DNA of 64,000 nt, taken from assembly GCF_002304005.1 (NCBI RefSeq), contig NZ_MRCQ01000002.1:310001-374000 (forward strand), read 5' to 3'. The position numbers were made by a program, and so were the translations under genes. The notes under the pieces are model-generated. The model did no database searches. It was not told the DNA's origin and was given only the letters and a program-made list of their open reading frames with translations. Positions within the stretch are counted from its first letter, which is position 1. Each line of letters starts with the position of its first letter. Of this stretch, positions 6,354 through 15,640 are shown in pieces. The stretch is from Flavobacterium sp. ACN6. GTDB taxonomy: Bacteria; Bacteroidota; Bacteroidia; Flavobacteriales; Flavobacteriaceae.

Positions 6354-8036
6354 ATGCAGCTATTTTTGATAATTAATAAAAAAATATTTTTTCTTTTTAT
6401 ACTCAATCTGCTCTTTTGCTCACTTCATGCACAGGAAAATATAGCTGCAAAAATCCCAACAAAACAAGACACTTTAAACGGCTCTATAACTCCAGAAAGA
6501 ATCTGGTGGGATATTCAGTACTGTGATTTAAGCGTAAAACCAGATTATTTAAATAAGACAATCTCTGGAAAAAATGAAATTGAATACAATGTAATCCATA
6601 AAAAACATTCAGATTTAATGCAGATCGATTTAGTCAGTCCGCTTAAAATTGATAGTGTTTTTCAAAAAGGAAAAAAGATTGAATATACTCAGGATCAAAA
6701 TATCTGGTATTTAAAAACACCTCAAAAACAAGCTTTAAAAAACAATAAAATTCTTATTTACTATTCTGGTAAACCAACAGAATCTATTAAGCCGCCTTGG
6801 GACGGAGGTTTGGTTTGGGAAAAAGATTCGCTTGGCCGTCCGTGGATTTCTGTTGCCTGCCAATATAAAGGCGCGAGTTTATGGTATCCCTGCAAAAACA
6901 CCATGTATGACGAACCAGATAGGGGCGCGAGTATCAGCATTTCTGTTCCAGATTCTTTAACTGCAATTGGAAATGGGCGTTTAAAAAGTAAAATCAAAAA
7001 TCCTGATCATACCACAACTTATAAATGGGAAGTAAAAAATCCCATTAATCATTACGGAATTACTTTTTATATTGGAAACTATATAAATATCAGACAGCCA
7101 TTTAATGGCGAAAATGGTAAGCTCGATCTAGATTTCTGGATCCTTGATTACAATAAAGCAAAGGCAGAATCGCACTTAATTCCTGGTTCTATTACTGCAA
7201 TTAAATCATTAGAACATTGGTTTGGCCCCTATCCTTTTTATGAAGATGGATTTAAGATTGTTGATGCATCTTATATTGGTATGGAACATCAGAGTGCAAT
7301 TGCTTACGGCGGGGCCTATAAAAATGGAACGAATAAAAAAGGCGGTGATATCTCTAATACAGGCTGGGGCAAAAAAACAGATAAAATTATCGTTCACGAA
7401 ATAGCACACGAATGGTTTGGCAATAATCTTACAGCAATAGATATCGCTGATCGATGGATTCAAGAAGGATTTGCTGGTTTGGGCGAAGAACTTGTAATTG
7501 CAGATATATGCGGGCGAAAAGCCGGTAATGAATTTATGGCAGGAAGATTCAGAACTATAGAAAATGACAAACCTGTGATAGCCCGATACGGAATAAATGA
7601 AGATGGCAGCAACGATAATTATGTCAAAGGATGGGCAGCTATGCATATGATAGGAACTATCATTAATGACGATGATAAGTTTCGAAAAATACTGCGTGGC
7701 TTAAACCAAGATTTTCATAATAAGACCGTTACCACAAATGAAATCGAAACTTATATAAGCACAAAATCAGGGATTACTTTTGACTATTTATTCGATCAAT
7801 ATTTAAGAACTACAAAGGTTCCTATTTTACAATATAAATACAAAAACGGCGAACTAAGTTATCGCTATACCAATTGTAATCAAAATTTTAGTATGCCAAT
7901 AAAAACCAACTGGTCTCAAGATAATTGGATACATCCAACTACTTCCTGGCAGACTTTACAAGTTGAAAATGAAGAAACTACAGCCGATTTAAAAATCAAT
8001 CTTAACTTCTATATCACACTTCAAAAGGTAGAATAA
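6354..8036 (+). CDS. Secreted M1-family zinc metallopeptidase
   Basis: A 560-residue exported peptidase. The N-terminus is a signal peptide (hydrophobic stretch to about residue 25, ending LHAQ). The zinc site HEIAH is at 348-352, with the third ligand Glu at 371 in WIQEGF, giving the gluzincin HEXXH-18-E spacing. The usual exopeptidase motif GAMEN is replaced by GMEHQSAIAYG near 309, so the N-terminal amine contacts differ from classical aminopeptidases. An M1 N-terminal beta domain precedes the catalytic domain; the usual long C-terminal helical domain is missing. The ATG at 6354 abuts a hairpin; a TTG four codons later is an alternative start. Confidence 0.88.
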   Translation: MQLFLIINKKIFFLFILNLLFCSLHAQENIAAKIPTKQDTLNGSITPERIWWDIQYCDLSVKPDYLNKTISGKNEIEYNVIHKKHSDLMQIDLVSPLKIDSVFQKGKKIEYTQDQNIWYLKTPQKQALKNNKILIYYSGKPTESIKPPWDGGLVWEKDSLGRPWISVACQYKGASLWYPCKNTMYDEPDRGASISISVPDSLTAIGNGRLKSKIKNPDHTTTYKWEVKNPINHYGITFYIGNYINIRQPFNGENGKLDLDFWILDYNKAKAESHLIPGSITAIKSLEHWFGPYPFYEDGFKIVDASYIGMEHQSAIAYGGAYKNGTNKKGGDISNTGWGKKTDKIIVHEIAHEWFGNNLTAIDIADRWIQEGFAGLGEELVIADICGRKAGNEFMAGRFRTIENDKPVIARYGINEDGSNDNYVKGWAAMHMIGTIINDDDKFRKILRGLNQDFHNKTVTTNEIETYISTKSGITFDYLFDQYLRTTKVPILQYKYKNGELSYRYTNCNQNFSMPIKTNWSQDNWIHPTTSWQTLQVENEETTADLKINLNFYITLQKVE

Positions 8037-8108
8037 TACTTAAAAGCAAACATATAAAGAGCCTAAAACTACTACACCGTTTTATGTTAATATTATGTTA
8101 AAATAAAA

Positions 8109-8141
8109 TTAAACAAGCGTTTAAATTAAACAAGTGTTTAA
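8109..8141 (+). promoter_or_regulatory. Two tandem palindromic operators, probably for the TetR regulator
   Basis: TTAAACAAGCGTTTAA (8109-8124) and TTAAACAAGTGTTTAA (8126-8141) are two copies of the palindrome TTAAAC-N4-GTTTAA, 17 bp apart. The downstream copy overlaps the -7 box of the regulator gene. Size, symmetry and position fit autoregulation by the TetR-family protein encoded just downstream. Confidence 0.85.
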
Positions 8142-8146
8142 TTTTG
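8139..8146 (+). promoter_or_regulatory. -7 promoter box TAATTTTG of the efflux operon
   Basis: Exact match to the Bacteroidota -7 consensus TAnnTTTG, 21 nt before the ATG at 8168. It overlaps the second operator, so bound repressor would exclude RNA polymerase. No clear -33 TTTG at the expected spacing. Confidence 0.7.
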
Positions 8147-8167
8147 CATCCGATTAGAAACAATATC

Positions 8168-8797
8168 ATGTCACAGATCGAATTAAACGAGAAAAAAATT
8201 CAGATTCTTAATGTTGCAGAGAAGCTATTTTCTGAAAAAGGATTTGAGGGGACATCAATACGGGACATTTCAAAGGAGGCAAAAATTAATATTGCCATGG
8301 TTTCGTATTATTTTGGGTCAAAAGAAAGACTTCTAGAAGCTTTGATTTTTCACAAAACTGTTGATTTAAAATTACAACTCGAAAATTTATTACACGAAAA
8401 TCTTGAACCCCTTGAAAAAGTCAATAAATTAATCGAAATTTACATCACCAGAATCTGCCTTAACAAAGGGATTTACAGAGTTTTACATTTTGAACTCAAC
8501 AATAAAAAAAGAGAAAAAAGCCTGAATGCCTTTACAGAACTGAAAAAAGGAAATTTAAAATCTGTAGAAAGTATTATCAAGCAGGGTCAGGCTCAGGGAG
8601 TTTTTAGAAAAGATATTAATATCCAACTGATTACACCCACAATTATTGGAACCTTTTTTCACTTTCACATGAATAGATCTTTCTTCGAAGAATTATTGGA
8701 TTTAAAAACAGAAGAAATGTTTAACAATTACATTAAAAACGATCTTACAAAGCACATTCAACAAACTATAAAAGCGCTACTTGTTTATGAAAATTAG
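8168..8797 (+). CDS. TetR/AcrR-family transcriptional repressor
   Basis: A 209-residue regulator. The N-terminal helix-turn-helix is GFEGTSIRDISKEAKINIAM followed by VSYYFGSKERLLEAL (residues about 22-60), the standard TetR DNA-binding unit; the rest is the variable ligand-binding domain. I start at ATG 8168 (MSQIELNEKK) rather than at the upstream TTG at 8144, because the TTG lies inside the -7 box. Its stop overlaps the next gene by 11 nt, so it is cotranscribed with the efflux genes it presumably controls. The ligand is unknown. Confidence 0.93.
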   Translation: MSQIELNEKKIQILNVAEKLFSEKGFEGTSIRDISKEAKINIAMVSYYFGSKERLLEALIFHKTVDLKLQLENLLHENLEPLEKVNKLIEIYITRICLNKGIYRVLHFELNNKKREKSLNAFTELKKGNLKSVESIIKQGQAQGVFRKDINIQLITPTIIGTFFHFHMNRSFFEELLDLKTEEMFNNYIKNDLTKHIQQTIKALLVYEN

Positions 8798-10109
8798 TCA
8801 ATTAATGCTCTTTGGAATATTCTTTATCGGAATATCGTCAATTGAAGCACAAGAAAAAACAAGTTTAACTTTAGATGAAGCCGTAAAAATGGCTTGGGAG
8901 AAGAGTAACGAAGTTACGCTTGCCAACACTAAGGTAAACACAAAAAAACACGAGTTAACAGCCGTAAAAAACAATCAGTATCCTGATCTTAAAATTTCTG
9001 GACAATACCAGCGATTAACAAAAGCGTCGATTGATATGCACAATGAAGGGGAAAGTGCAGCTTCACTGGCTTCTCCAGACCGCGCAATGCTAGCAATGGC
9101 TAATTTGAGCTTACCTATTTTTGCCGGATTTAAAATTCAAAGCAGTATCGATTCGTACGAAAGCTTATATGAAGCTGAAACTGCATATGCTGCGAAAACA
9201 AAAGAAGATGTTGCTTTAAGAGTAATAACTTACTATACAGCATTGTACAAAGCACAAAAAACTTTAGATGTCTTAAACGAAAATCAAAAAAGTGCTAAGC
9301 AACGTGTAACTGACTTTGTCGAATTAGAGAAAAACGGAATTATTCCGAGAAATGATTTATTGAAAGCGCAGTTATTGGTTTCAAAAACGCAATTATCTAT
9401 TGATGAAGCGAATAACAATCTAAACAACATCAATTTCTATCTGACCACTTTATTAAAGTTAGCTCCAGAAACAAAATTGCAGGTTAATGAGGATGATTTC
9501 TTTAATTTAAAAACAAACAATGCTCCTACAACTGATGCATTGGCACTTGAAAGCAGAAAAGATTTAGAAGCTATTCGTTTACAATCAAAAGCTTCAGAAG
9601 CAAATGTTAAGATCGCAAAATCGGGCTACTACCCTACGTTATCTTTACTTGGGGGTTATACTGCATTAGATCTTAAAGACATTATTACTGTAAAATATGC
9701 GATGAATTTTGGTTTAGGTTTGTCTTATGATTTATCTGGAATTCTAAAAAACAGCGCACACGTTAAAGAAGCAGAAAGCAGAGCTTTGGAAGTAAAAAAC
9801 ACAGAAGCTATTATGACGGATCGTATTAAAGTTGAAGTTCAGAAATCTCTTGAAGATTACGACTTAGCGATCAATCAAAGTGTAGTTTATGAAGAAGCAC
9901 TTCAACAGGCTGCTGAAAATTACAGACTTGTAAAAGACAAATTCGATAATGGTTTGGCAGATACCAATGACTTGGTTGAAGCTGATGTTGAGCAATTAAG
10001 CGCAAAAATTAATACCGCTGTTGCAAAAGCATCAATCATCCAAAAATATTACGAATTACTTTCAGTATCAGGACAATTATCACAATCATTCAATCTTTCT
10101 AAAATATAA
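8787..10109 (+). CDS. TolC-family outer-membrane efflux protein
   Basis: A 440-residue outer-membrane channel with a signal peptide ending near SSIEAQ. It starts with the TolC-like LTLDEAVKMAWEKSNEV repeat and has two long coiled-coil-forming halves, each followed by barrel strands (for example YTALDLKDIITVKYAMNFGL). It would connect the inner-membrane pump encoded by the next two genes to the outside. ATG 8787 is chosen over an upstream TTG at 8781 and overlaps the end of the regulator gene by 11 nt, suggesting translational coupling. Confidence 0.93.
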   Translation: MKISQLMLFGIFFIGISSIEAQEKTSLTLDEAVKMAWEKSNEVTLANTKVNTKKHELTAVKNNQYPDLKISGQYQRLTKASIDMHNEGESAASLASPDRAMLAMANLSLPIFAGFKIQSSIDSYESLYEAETAYAAKTKEDVALRVITYYTALYKAQKTLDVLNENQKSAKQRVTDFVELEKNGIIPRNDLLKAQLLVSKTQLSIDEANNNLNNINFYLTTLLKLAPETKLQVNEDDFFNLKTNNAPTTDALALESRKDLEAIRLQSKASEANVKIAKSGYYPTLSLLGGYTALDLKDIITVKYAMNFGLGLSYDLSGILKNSAHVKEAESRALEVKNTEAIMTDRIKVEVQKSLEDYDLAINQSVVYEEALQQAAENYRLVKDKFDNGLADTNDLVEADVEQLSAKINTAVAKASIIQKYYELLSVSGQLSQSFNLSKI

Positions 10110-10121
10110 TCGATATCTCTC

Positions 10122-11201
10122 ATGGAAAAGAAAAAGACAAATAAAAAATTCATCATCATACTAGCCGTTTTGGTTTTAGTGGGGGGAACTTACGGAATAT
10201 CAAAATACATGCACTCTTTAGCTCACGAGGAAACAGATGATGCTCAAATTGAGAAAAAAATGAACCCGATTATCCCGAGAGTTTCAGGATATATCAGCAA
10301 AGTATATGTGAAAGATAATGATTATGTAAAAAAGGGCGATACTTTATTTACTATCGATAAGAGAGATTATCAATTGAAAATTGATGAAGCAAATGCTGCT
10401 TTATTAGGTGCTGAAGGTCAATTTGAAGCTGCAAAAGCTGATATTGGAAGCGCATATGCAAGCATCTCAGTTTCTGATGCACAAATGAGATCTGCAGGCG
10501 GTTCTATCGAAAGCGCTAAAATTAGATTGAGACAGCTTACAAACGATTTTAATCGTTACAATAACTTGTATAAAACACATACAATTACCAAACAACAATT
10601 TGAACAAGCTCAGGCTGCAAAAGACGAAGCTGAAAATCAAGTACGTGTTTTAGAACAACAACAAAGAGCAAGTTCTTACCAAAAATCGGTTATTCAATCA
10701 AAATCTAAAGTTTCTGACAAGCAAACAGAAGTTGCTGCAGCAAACATCAAAAAAGCAAAAACGATGCTTGATGTTGCGCACTTAAATCTTTCTTATACAG
10801 TTGTAACTGCAGCTATTGACGGTCAGGTTTCTAAAGTTGATATTCAGCCAGGACAATTAGTTCAGCCAGGACAATCTTTATTCTACATTATTAATAATAC
10901 TGAAGCTTGGGTTGTGGCTAACTTTAAAGAAACACAATTAAACAAAATGGTTGTGGGACAAAAAGTAAGCTTGAAAGTTGATGCTTATCCAAACTATGAG
11001 TTTAAAGGAACTTTGACTTCATTTTCTCCAGCAACAGGATCACGTTTTTCATTACTACCTCCTGATAATGCAACAGGAAACTTCGTAAAAACAATTCAGA
11101 GATTACCAGTAAAAATTAGTTTAGACCAATCAAACGATCCTGAGAAAGTAAAACTTTTAAGACCAGGGATGAATGTTGATGTAGACGTACATTTAAAATA
11201 A
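10122..11201 (+). CDS. EmrA/HlyD-type membrane fusion protein
   Basis: A 359-residue periplasmic adaptor. One N-terminal membrane helix (residues about 8-26) is followed by a split lipoyl domain (PIIPRVSGYISKVYVKDNDY and later VVTAAIDGQVSKVDIQPG) enclosing a long alpha-helical hairpin rich in Ala, Gln and Lys, then a beta-barrel domain. EETDDAQIEKK near 35 is typical of EmrA-like proteins. It bridges the MFS pump downstream with the TolC protein upstream. The gaps are 12 nt and 4 nt. Confidence 0.95.
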   Translation: MEKKKTNKKFIIILAVLVLVGGTYGISKYMHSLAHEETDDAQIEKKMNPIIPRVSGYISKVYVKDNDYVKKGDTLFTIDKRDYQLKIDEANAALLGAEGQFEAAKADIGSAYASISVSDAQMRSAGGSIESAKIRLRQLTNDFNRYNNLYKTHTITKQQFEQAQAAKDEAENQVRVLEQQQRASSYQKSVIQSKSKVSDKQTEVAAANIKKAKTMLDVAHLNLSYTVVTAAIDGQVSKVDIQPGQLVQPGQSLFYIINNTEAWVVANFKETQLNKMVVGQKVSLKVDAYPNYEFKGTLTSFSPATGSRFSLLPPDNATGNFVKTIQRLPVKISLDQSNDPEKVKLLRPGMNVDVDVHLK

Positions 11202-11205
11202 ATAA

Positions 11206-12795
11206 ATGGCAGCAGCAATACAAGCAGACGACGATTTAGTAGAATACGGTTACCGACGCGTGATTATTACAATTACAGCTGTACTTTGTGCATTGCTTGA
11301 AATTGTTGATACCACGATCGTAAACGTAGCTCTAACAGACATGCGCGGAAGTCTTGGTGCTACCTTGACAGATGTGGCGTGGGTTATTACAGCATACGCA
11401 ATTGCGAATGTTATTGTAATTCCGATGACGAGCTGGTTATCACAGCAATTTGGAAGACGTAATTATTTTGTGGCTTCTATCATAATATTTACGGTCTGTT
11501 CTTTTTTGTGTGGTAATGCCAGTAATATTTGGGAACTTGTGGCCTTCCGATTCGTACAAGGTATGGGTGGTGGAGCGCTTCTGGTAACAGCCCAAACGAT
11601 TATTACAGAAAGTTATCCGGTTGCCAAACGCGGAATGGCGCAGGCAATTTACGGAATGGGTGTAATTGTTGGTCCAACTTTAGGTCCGCCTTTAGGAGGA
11701 TATTTAGTAGATAATTATTCTTGGCCTTATATTTTCTATATCAATATTCCATTAGGAATTATCGCAACTATTTTGGCTATAACTTTTGTTAGAAGTCCGA
11801 AATATGGAGAGAAATTAAAAGCAAATCAGGTTGACTGGTGGGGAATTATTTTACTTACTGCCTTTATTGGTTCTTTACAATTCGTACTAGAACACGGTCA
11901 GCAAGACGATTGGTTTAACGATTCACTTATTGTAACGCTAAGTGTGGTGACAGTTTTAGGATTAGTTCTCTTTATTTGGAGAGAGCTGACTTACAAATAT
12001 CCAATTGTAAACTTAAGTGTTTTAAAAGATGGAAATTTACGAATTGGAACAATTATGTGTTTCATTCTTGGTTTCGGTTTATATGGTTCAACGTTAATTA
12101 TCCCAATTTATACGCAGTCTATTTTAGGATGGACCGCAACTGATGCAGGATTATTATTAATTCCAGGATCTATCACAACGGCGATTATGATGCCATTTGT
12201 TGGAAATATGATTCAGAAAGGTGTTCCTCAAGGTTATATGGTTGGAGTTGGATTTTTAGTTTTCTTCTTCTTTACCTTTATGATGTACAGCCGTATGACA
12301 CCTGATACTGGTGTTGAACATATGTACTGGCCTTTAATTTTAAGAGGAATAGGTCTTGGATTACTTTTCGTTCCAATTACCACACTTTCTCTTTCTACTT
12401 TGAAAGGAAAACAAATTGGTGAAGGAGCCGCTTTTACCGGAATGATGCGTCAGTTAGGTGGATCTTTTGGTATTGCCATTATTACAACTTTCATTACACG
12501 TTTCAGCCAATCGCACAGAGTAGATTTGATTAATAATTTAGATCCTGCAAAATTCGAAGTACAGCAGCGTGTCACTGGTATGCAGCATGCCTTTATGGCG
12601 AAAGGCTACAGTGCAGATGTTGCTTTGAAAAAAGCCTATCAGGCAATAGAAATGTCAGTAATGAAACAAAGTACTGTAATGGCCTATATGGATATCTTTA
12701 TGTACTTAGGAATTATGTTTTTATGCTGTATTCCGATTATTCTTTTCATCAAAAAAGGAAAGAATAAAATTAATCCCGCAGATGCGATGCATTAA
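11206..12795 (+). CDS. DHA2-family MFS multidrug transporter (EmrB-like)
   Basis: A 529-residue inner-membrane proton antiporter with about 14 predicted membrane segments. The DHA2 motif around LEIVDTTIVNVALTDMRGSL (TM1, Asp within the membrane) and the loop QFGRRNYF (motif A) near residue 84 are visible; GVIVGPTLGPPLGG near 151 is the drug-antiporter motif C. It forms a tripartite pump with the two preceding proteins. Substrates are not predictable from sequence. A strong terminator follows at 12821. Confidence 0.95.
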   Translation: MAAAIQADDDLVEYGYRRVIITITAVLCALLEIVDTTIVNVALTDMRGSLGATLTDVAWVITAYAIANVIVIPMTSWLSQQFGRRNYFVASIIIFTVCSFLCGNASNIWELVAFRFVQGMGGGALLVTAQTIITESYPVAKRGMAQAIYGMGVIVGPTLGPPLGGYLVDNYSWPYIFYINIPLGIIATILAITFVRSPKYGEKLKANQVDWWGIILLTAFIGSLQFVLEHGQQDDWFNDSLIVTLSVVTVLGLVLFIWRELTYKYPIVNLSVLKDGNLRIGTIMCFILGFGLYGSTLIIPIYTQSILGWTATDAGLLLIPGSITTAIMMPFVGNMIQKGVPQGYMVGVGFLVFFFFTFMMYSRMTPDTGVEHMYWPLILRGIGLGLLFVPITTLSLSTLKGKQIGEGAAFTGMMRQLGGSFGIAIITTFITRFSQSHRVDLINNLDPAKFEVQQRVTGMQHAFMAKGYSADVALKKAYQAIEMSVMKQSTVMAYMDIFMYLGIMFLCCIPIILFIKKGKNKINPADAMH

Positions 12796-12820
12796 TATTT
12801 AATAATTATTTATAATACCC

Positions 12821-12858
12821 AAAAAAGCCGAGTTTATTTCCTGTAACTCGGCTTTTTT
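12821..12858 (+). terminator. Rho-independent terminator of the efflux operon
   Basis: AAGCCGAGTT and AACTCGGCTT form a perfect 10-bp stem around a short loop, followed by a run of T, 26 nt after the transporter stop. The preceding A-run makes it able to act in both directions. Confidence 0.93.
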
Positions 12859-12885
12859 ATGTATTTATGTTTTTATGTTTTTTTT

Positions 12886-13023
12886 TGTTTCAAGTTTCAG
12901 GTTTCAGGTTTTGTTAACTGTGTTAACCTTGCGTAATCTTTGCGCCTTTGTGTTTAAATAATCTCAAAGTAAAGAAACCTTTGTCCCTCTGCCCCTCTGC
13001 GCCTCAAAACCTCAGAACCTCCA
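12886..13023. repeat. Mixed word repeats between the efflux operon and yaaA
   Basis: A GTTTCAAG/GTTTCAGG run (12886-12910, same words as 1335-1408) is followed by a CTTTGCGCCTTTGTG segment and then by a CCTTTGTCCCTCTGCCCCTC-type run ending in CAGAACCTCC (12977-13022). The last belongs to the family that brackets the four-helix-bundle gene. No gene in this 235-nt gap. Confidence 0.65.
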
Positions 13024-13030
13024 AAAAAAC

Positions 13031-13789
13031 CTATCTCGTAAAAACCAAATGATTTCCTTTAGATAGATTTGCATCAAACTTATATCCTTCATAATCAAAA
13101 CCTTTTAAGTCATCAATAGTTTCAGCGTTTGTATCGATAATATAACGCACCATCATCCCTCTCGCCTTTTTGGCAAAGAAACTGATCATTTTTAGTTTTC
13201 CATCTTTGTAATCTTTAAAATCTGGCGTAATTACAGGAACTTTTAAAGCTTTTACATCAACTGCAGAAAAATATTCGTTACTCGCTAAATTCACAAATAA
13301 TTCGTCTTTTTTCAATTCTTTGTTTAAGGCTTTAGTAACGGCAGGTTTCCAGAATTCGTGCAGGTTTTTATATTCGCCTACAGGTAATTTTGTGCCCATT
13401 TCTAAACGGTAAGCCTGCATTAAATCAAGCGGTTTTAAAACACCATAAAGACCAGACAAAATTCTAAGTTTATCCTGAAGTGCATCTAATTTATCTAATG
13501 GAATTGAATAAGCATCTAAACCGGTGTAAACATCACCATCAAAAGTATAAACTGCCGGACGGGCATTTTGTGGTGAAAAAGGAGTTTTCCATTTTTGATT
13601 GCGTTCCCAATTTAAATCGGCCAATTTATCTGAAATAGACATTAGCTCCGATAATTCAGAAGGTTTTTTAGGTTTTAAAACTTTATGAACCTCTCTTGCT
13701 TCTTTTAGAAATGATGGTTCTGTATATTGAGATGTTGGTAATTCTTTTTCGAAATTTAATGACTTCGCAGGCGATATAACAATTTTCAT
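13031..13789 (-). CDS. yaaA: Peroxide stress protein YaaA (UPF0246)
   Basis: A 252-residue cytoplasmic protein of the YaaA/DUF328 family, which in E. coli lowers free iron and DNA damage during peroxide stress. The start MKIVISPAKSLNFE is the family signature, and the central YTFDGDVYTGLDA, LSGLYGVLKPLDLMQAYRLE and NLASNEYF segments are equally conserved. It is monocistronic on the minus strand, with a TAnnTTTG box upstream at 13810-13817. There is no oxidative-stress neighbour. Confidence 0.95.
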   Translation of the reverse strand: MKIVISPAKSLNFEKELPTSQYTEPSFLKEAREVHKVLKPKKPSELSELMSISDKLADLNWERNQKWKTPFSPQNARPAVYTFDGDVYTGLDAYSIPLDKLDALQDKLRILSGLYGVLKPLDLMQAYRLEMGTKLPVGEYKNLHEFWKPAVTKALNKELKKDELFVNLASNEYFSAVDVKALKVPVITPDFKDYKDGKLKMISFFAKKARGMMVRYIIDTNAETIDDLKGFDYEGYKFDANLSKGNHLVFTR

Positions 13790-13809
13790 GTGTACGTTTT
13801 TGTATGATT

Positions 13810-13817
13810 CAAAAATA
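13810..13817 (-). promoter_or_regulatory. -7 box TATTTTTG upstream of yaaA
   Basis: Matches TAnnTTTG on the minus strand, 20 nt before the yaaA ATG. No convincing -33 element. Confidence 0.55.
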
Positions 13818-13885
13818 CAAATTGAAAATTTAAAAATATATTATTGCAATTGATTTGTTTTATGAATATATAATCCGTCTATATC

Positions 13886-14055
13886 AAAAGTCCCAGCGGG
13901 ACAACATATTTATAGAACTAATATTTTAGATATTCAACAAAAGCCTCAGCGGGGCGAAATTATTTCTCTAAAAACGAATATCGCTCCGCAGGAGCTTTCA
14001 ATAAACTTTGAAAAACTTTCTATAAATATTTTGCTCCTACGGAGCATTCATTCAT
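13886..14055. repeat. Repeat element with several GC-rich mini-hairpins
   Basis: Four short hairpins, GTCCCAGCGGGAC, GCCTCAGCGGGGC, GCTCCGCAGGAGC and GCTCCTACGGAGC, are spaced through an AT-rich 170-nt segment. The outer parts are also inverted: ATATTTATAGAA near 13908 pairs with TTCTATAAATAT near 14020. This fills most of the 420-nt gap between yaaA and cca. The remainder holds the cca promoter. Confidence 0.75.
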
Positions 14056-14146
14056 TGAAATATAATTTTACTAAAAATTGCTATTAGAAAATGAGAATTT
14101 ATATAAAAAAGTGCCCTTTACATTATAATAGGCATTTTCTATGTTG

Positions 14147-14154
14147 TAAATTTG
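14147..14154 (+). promoter_or_regulatory. -7 box TAAATTTG upstream of cca
   Basis: Exact TAnnTTTG match about 55 nt before the cca start. Confidence 0.55.
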
Positions 14155-14209
14155 CAGACGTTTCATTCTCTTCAAAAAAGAAATGTAATTTTTTAAAATT
14201 CTTGAATTC

Positions 14210-15640
14210 GTGGCTATACAAACAAATTATAAGACTGCTCTACAAAATAAAATTTTCGATGTTATTTCGAAAGCATCTCAAGAACTTAACGTTGAAAGTT
14301 ATGTAATTGGCGGATTTGTTCGCGATTTACTCCTAAACCGTGGTTCCAAAAAAGATATTGATGTTGTTGCAGTTGGAAGCGGTATCGAACTAGCTTTGAA
14401 AGTATCTGAATTACTTCCTAAAAAACCAAAAGTTCAAGTTTTTAAAACTTACGGAACAGCAATGTTACGTTTTGAAGATACCGATATTGAGTTTGTCGGC
14501 GCACGAAAAGAATCTTATAATTTTGACAGCCGAAATCCGATTGTGGAAAACGGAACTTTGCAAGACGACCAAAACCGTCGTGATTTCACAATCAACGCGT
14601 TAGCATTATCTTTAAACGAAACTAACTTTGGCGAGCTTTTAGATCCGTTCGATGGTTTAGCAGATTTAGAGAACAAAACAATAAAAACACCTTTGGATCC
14701 AGATATTACGTATTCTGATGATCCTTTGCGTATGTTACGTGCGATTCGTTTTGCAACGCAGTTGAATTTTGAGATTGAAGAAAATTCGCTAAATGCTATT
14801 ACAAAAAATGCTGATCGAATCAATATTATCTCTGGTGAAAGAATTGTAGACGAGTTAAACAAAATTCTCTCTACAGATAAACCTTCTGTCGGATTTTTAC
14901 TTTTATATAAAACAGGCCTTTTAGATATTATTTTACCTGAATTGACTGCTTTGAATCAGGTAGAAGAAATTGAAGGTCATACACATAAAAACAATTTTTA
15001 TCACACGCTTGAAGTTGTAGATAATATTTGCCCCAATACAGATGATGTCTGGTTGCGCTGGTCGGCTTTACTTCATGATATTGGAAAAGCGCCAACAAAA
15101 CGTTTCAGTAAAAAACAAGGCTGGACTTTTCACGGGCATGAATTTCTAGGCGGAAAAATGGCAAAAAAAATCTTTGAACGCCTGCACATGCCATTGAACC
15201 ACAAAATGAAATTTGTGCAGAAAATGGTAATTATGAGCTCTCGTCCAATTGTTTTGGCGCAGGATATTGTGACGGACAGTGCGGTTCGCCGTTTGGTTTT
15301 TGATGCCGGTGAAGATGTAGAGAATTTAATGACTTTATGCGAAGCGGATATCACAACTAAAAACCCTTCGAAGTTCAAGAAATACCATAAAAACTTTGAA
15401 CTCGTTCGTAAGAAAATTGTTGAAGTTGAAGAGCGCGATCAGGTTCGTAATTTTCAGCCGCCAATTTCAGGTGAAGAAATTATGGAAATGTTTGACTTAA
15501 AACCTTCACGCGAAATTGGAGTTTTAAAAGAAGCCGTAAAAGAAGCTATTTTAGAAGGCGATATTCCAAACGAATATCAGGCGGCTTATGATTTTGTGAT
15601 TAAAAGAGCTGAGAAGTTAAACTTAAAGCCTAAAAAATAA
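14210..15640 (+). CDS. cca: CCA tRNA nucleotidyltransferase (HD-domain type)
   Basis: Adds or repairs the 3' CCA end of tRNA. A 476-residue protein with the class II nucleotidyltransferase head: GGFVRDLLL near residue 32, the metal-binding KKDIDVVAVGSG near 47, and RRDFTINALAL near 123, then the RNA-binding region LRAIRFATQL. The C-terminal half has an HD domain (LLHDIGKAPTKR, with HGHEF further on). The start is GTG at 14210, the only reasonable start before the conserved region. It overlaps the next gene by 1 nt. Confidence 0.93.
   Translation: MAIQTNYKTALQNKIFDVISKASQELNVESYVIGGFVRDLLLNRGSKKDIDVVAVGSGIELALKVSELLPKKPKVQVFKTYGTAMLRFEDTDIEFVGARKESYNFDSRNPIVENGTLQDDQNRRDFTINALALSLNETNFGELLDPFDGLADLENKTIKTPLDPDITYSDDPLRMLRAIRFATQLNFEIEENSLNAITKNADRINIISGERIVDELNKILSTDKPSVGFLLLYKTGLLDIILPELTALNQVEEIEGHTHKNNFYHTLEVVDNICPNTDDVWLRWSALLHDIGKAPTKRFSKKQGWTFHGHEFLGGKMAKKIFERLHMPLNHKMKFVQKMVIMSSRPIVLAQDIVTDSAVRRLVFDAGEDVENLMTLCEADITTKNPSKFKKYHKNFELVRKKIVEVEERDQVRNFQPPISGEEIMEMFDLKPSREIGVLKEAVKEAILEGDIPNEYQAAYDFVIKRAEKLNLKPKK

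Noticed and set aside
7209..7646. Minus-strand open frame of 145 codons within the M1 peptidase gene
   Set aside because: It is the antisense of the zinc-site region, which is clearly coding on the plus strand.
14091..14306. Open frame overlapping the cca start
   Set aside because: It is out of frame with cca, covers the cca promoter and has a Lys/Cys/Phe-rich composition unlike a protein.
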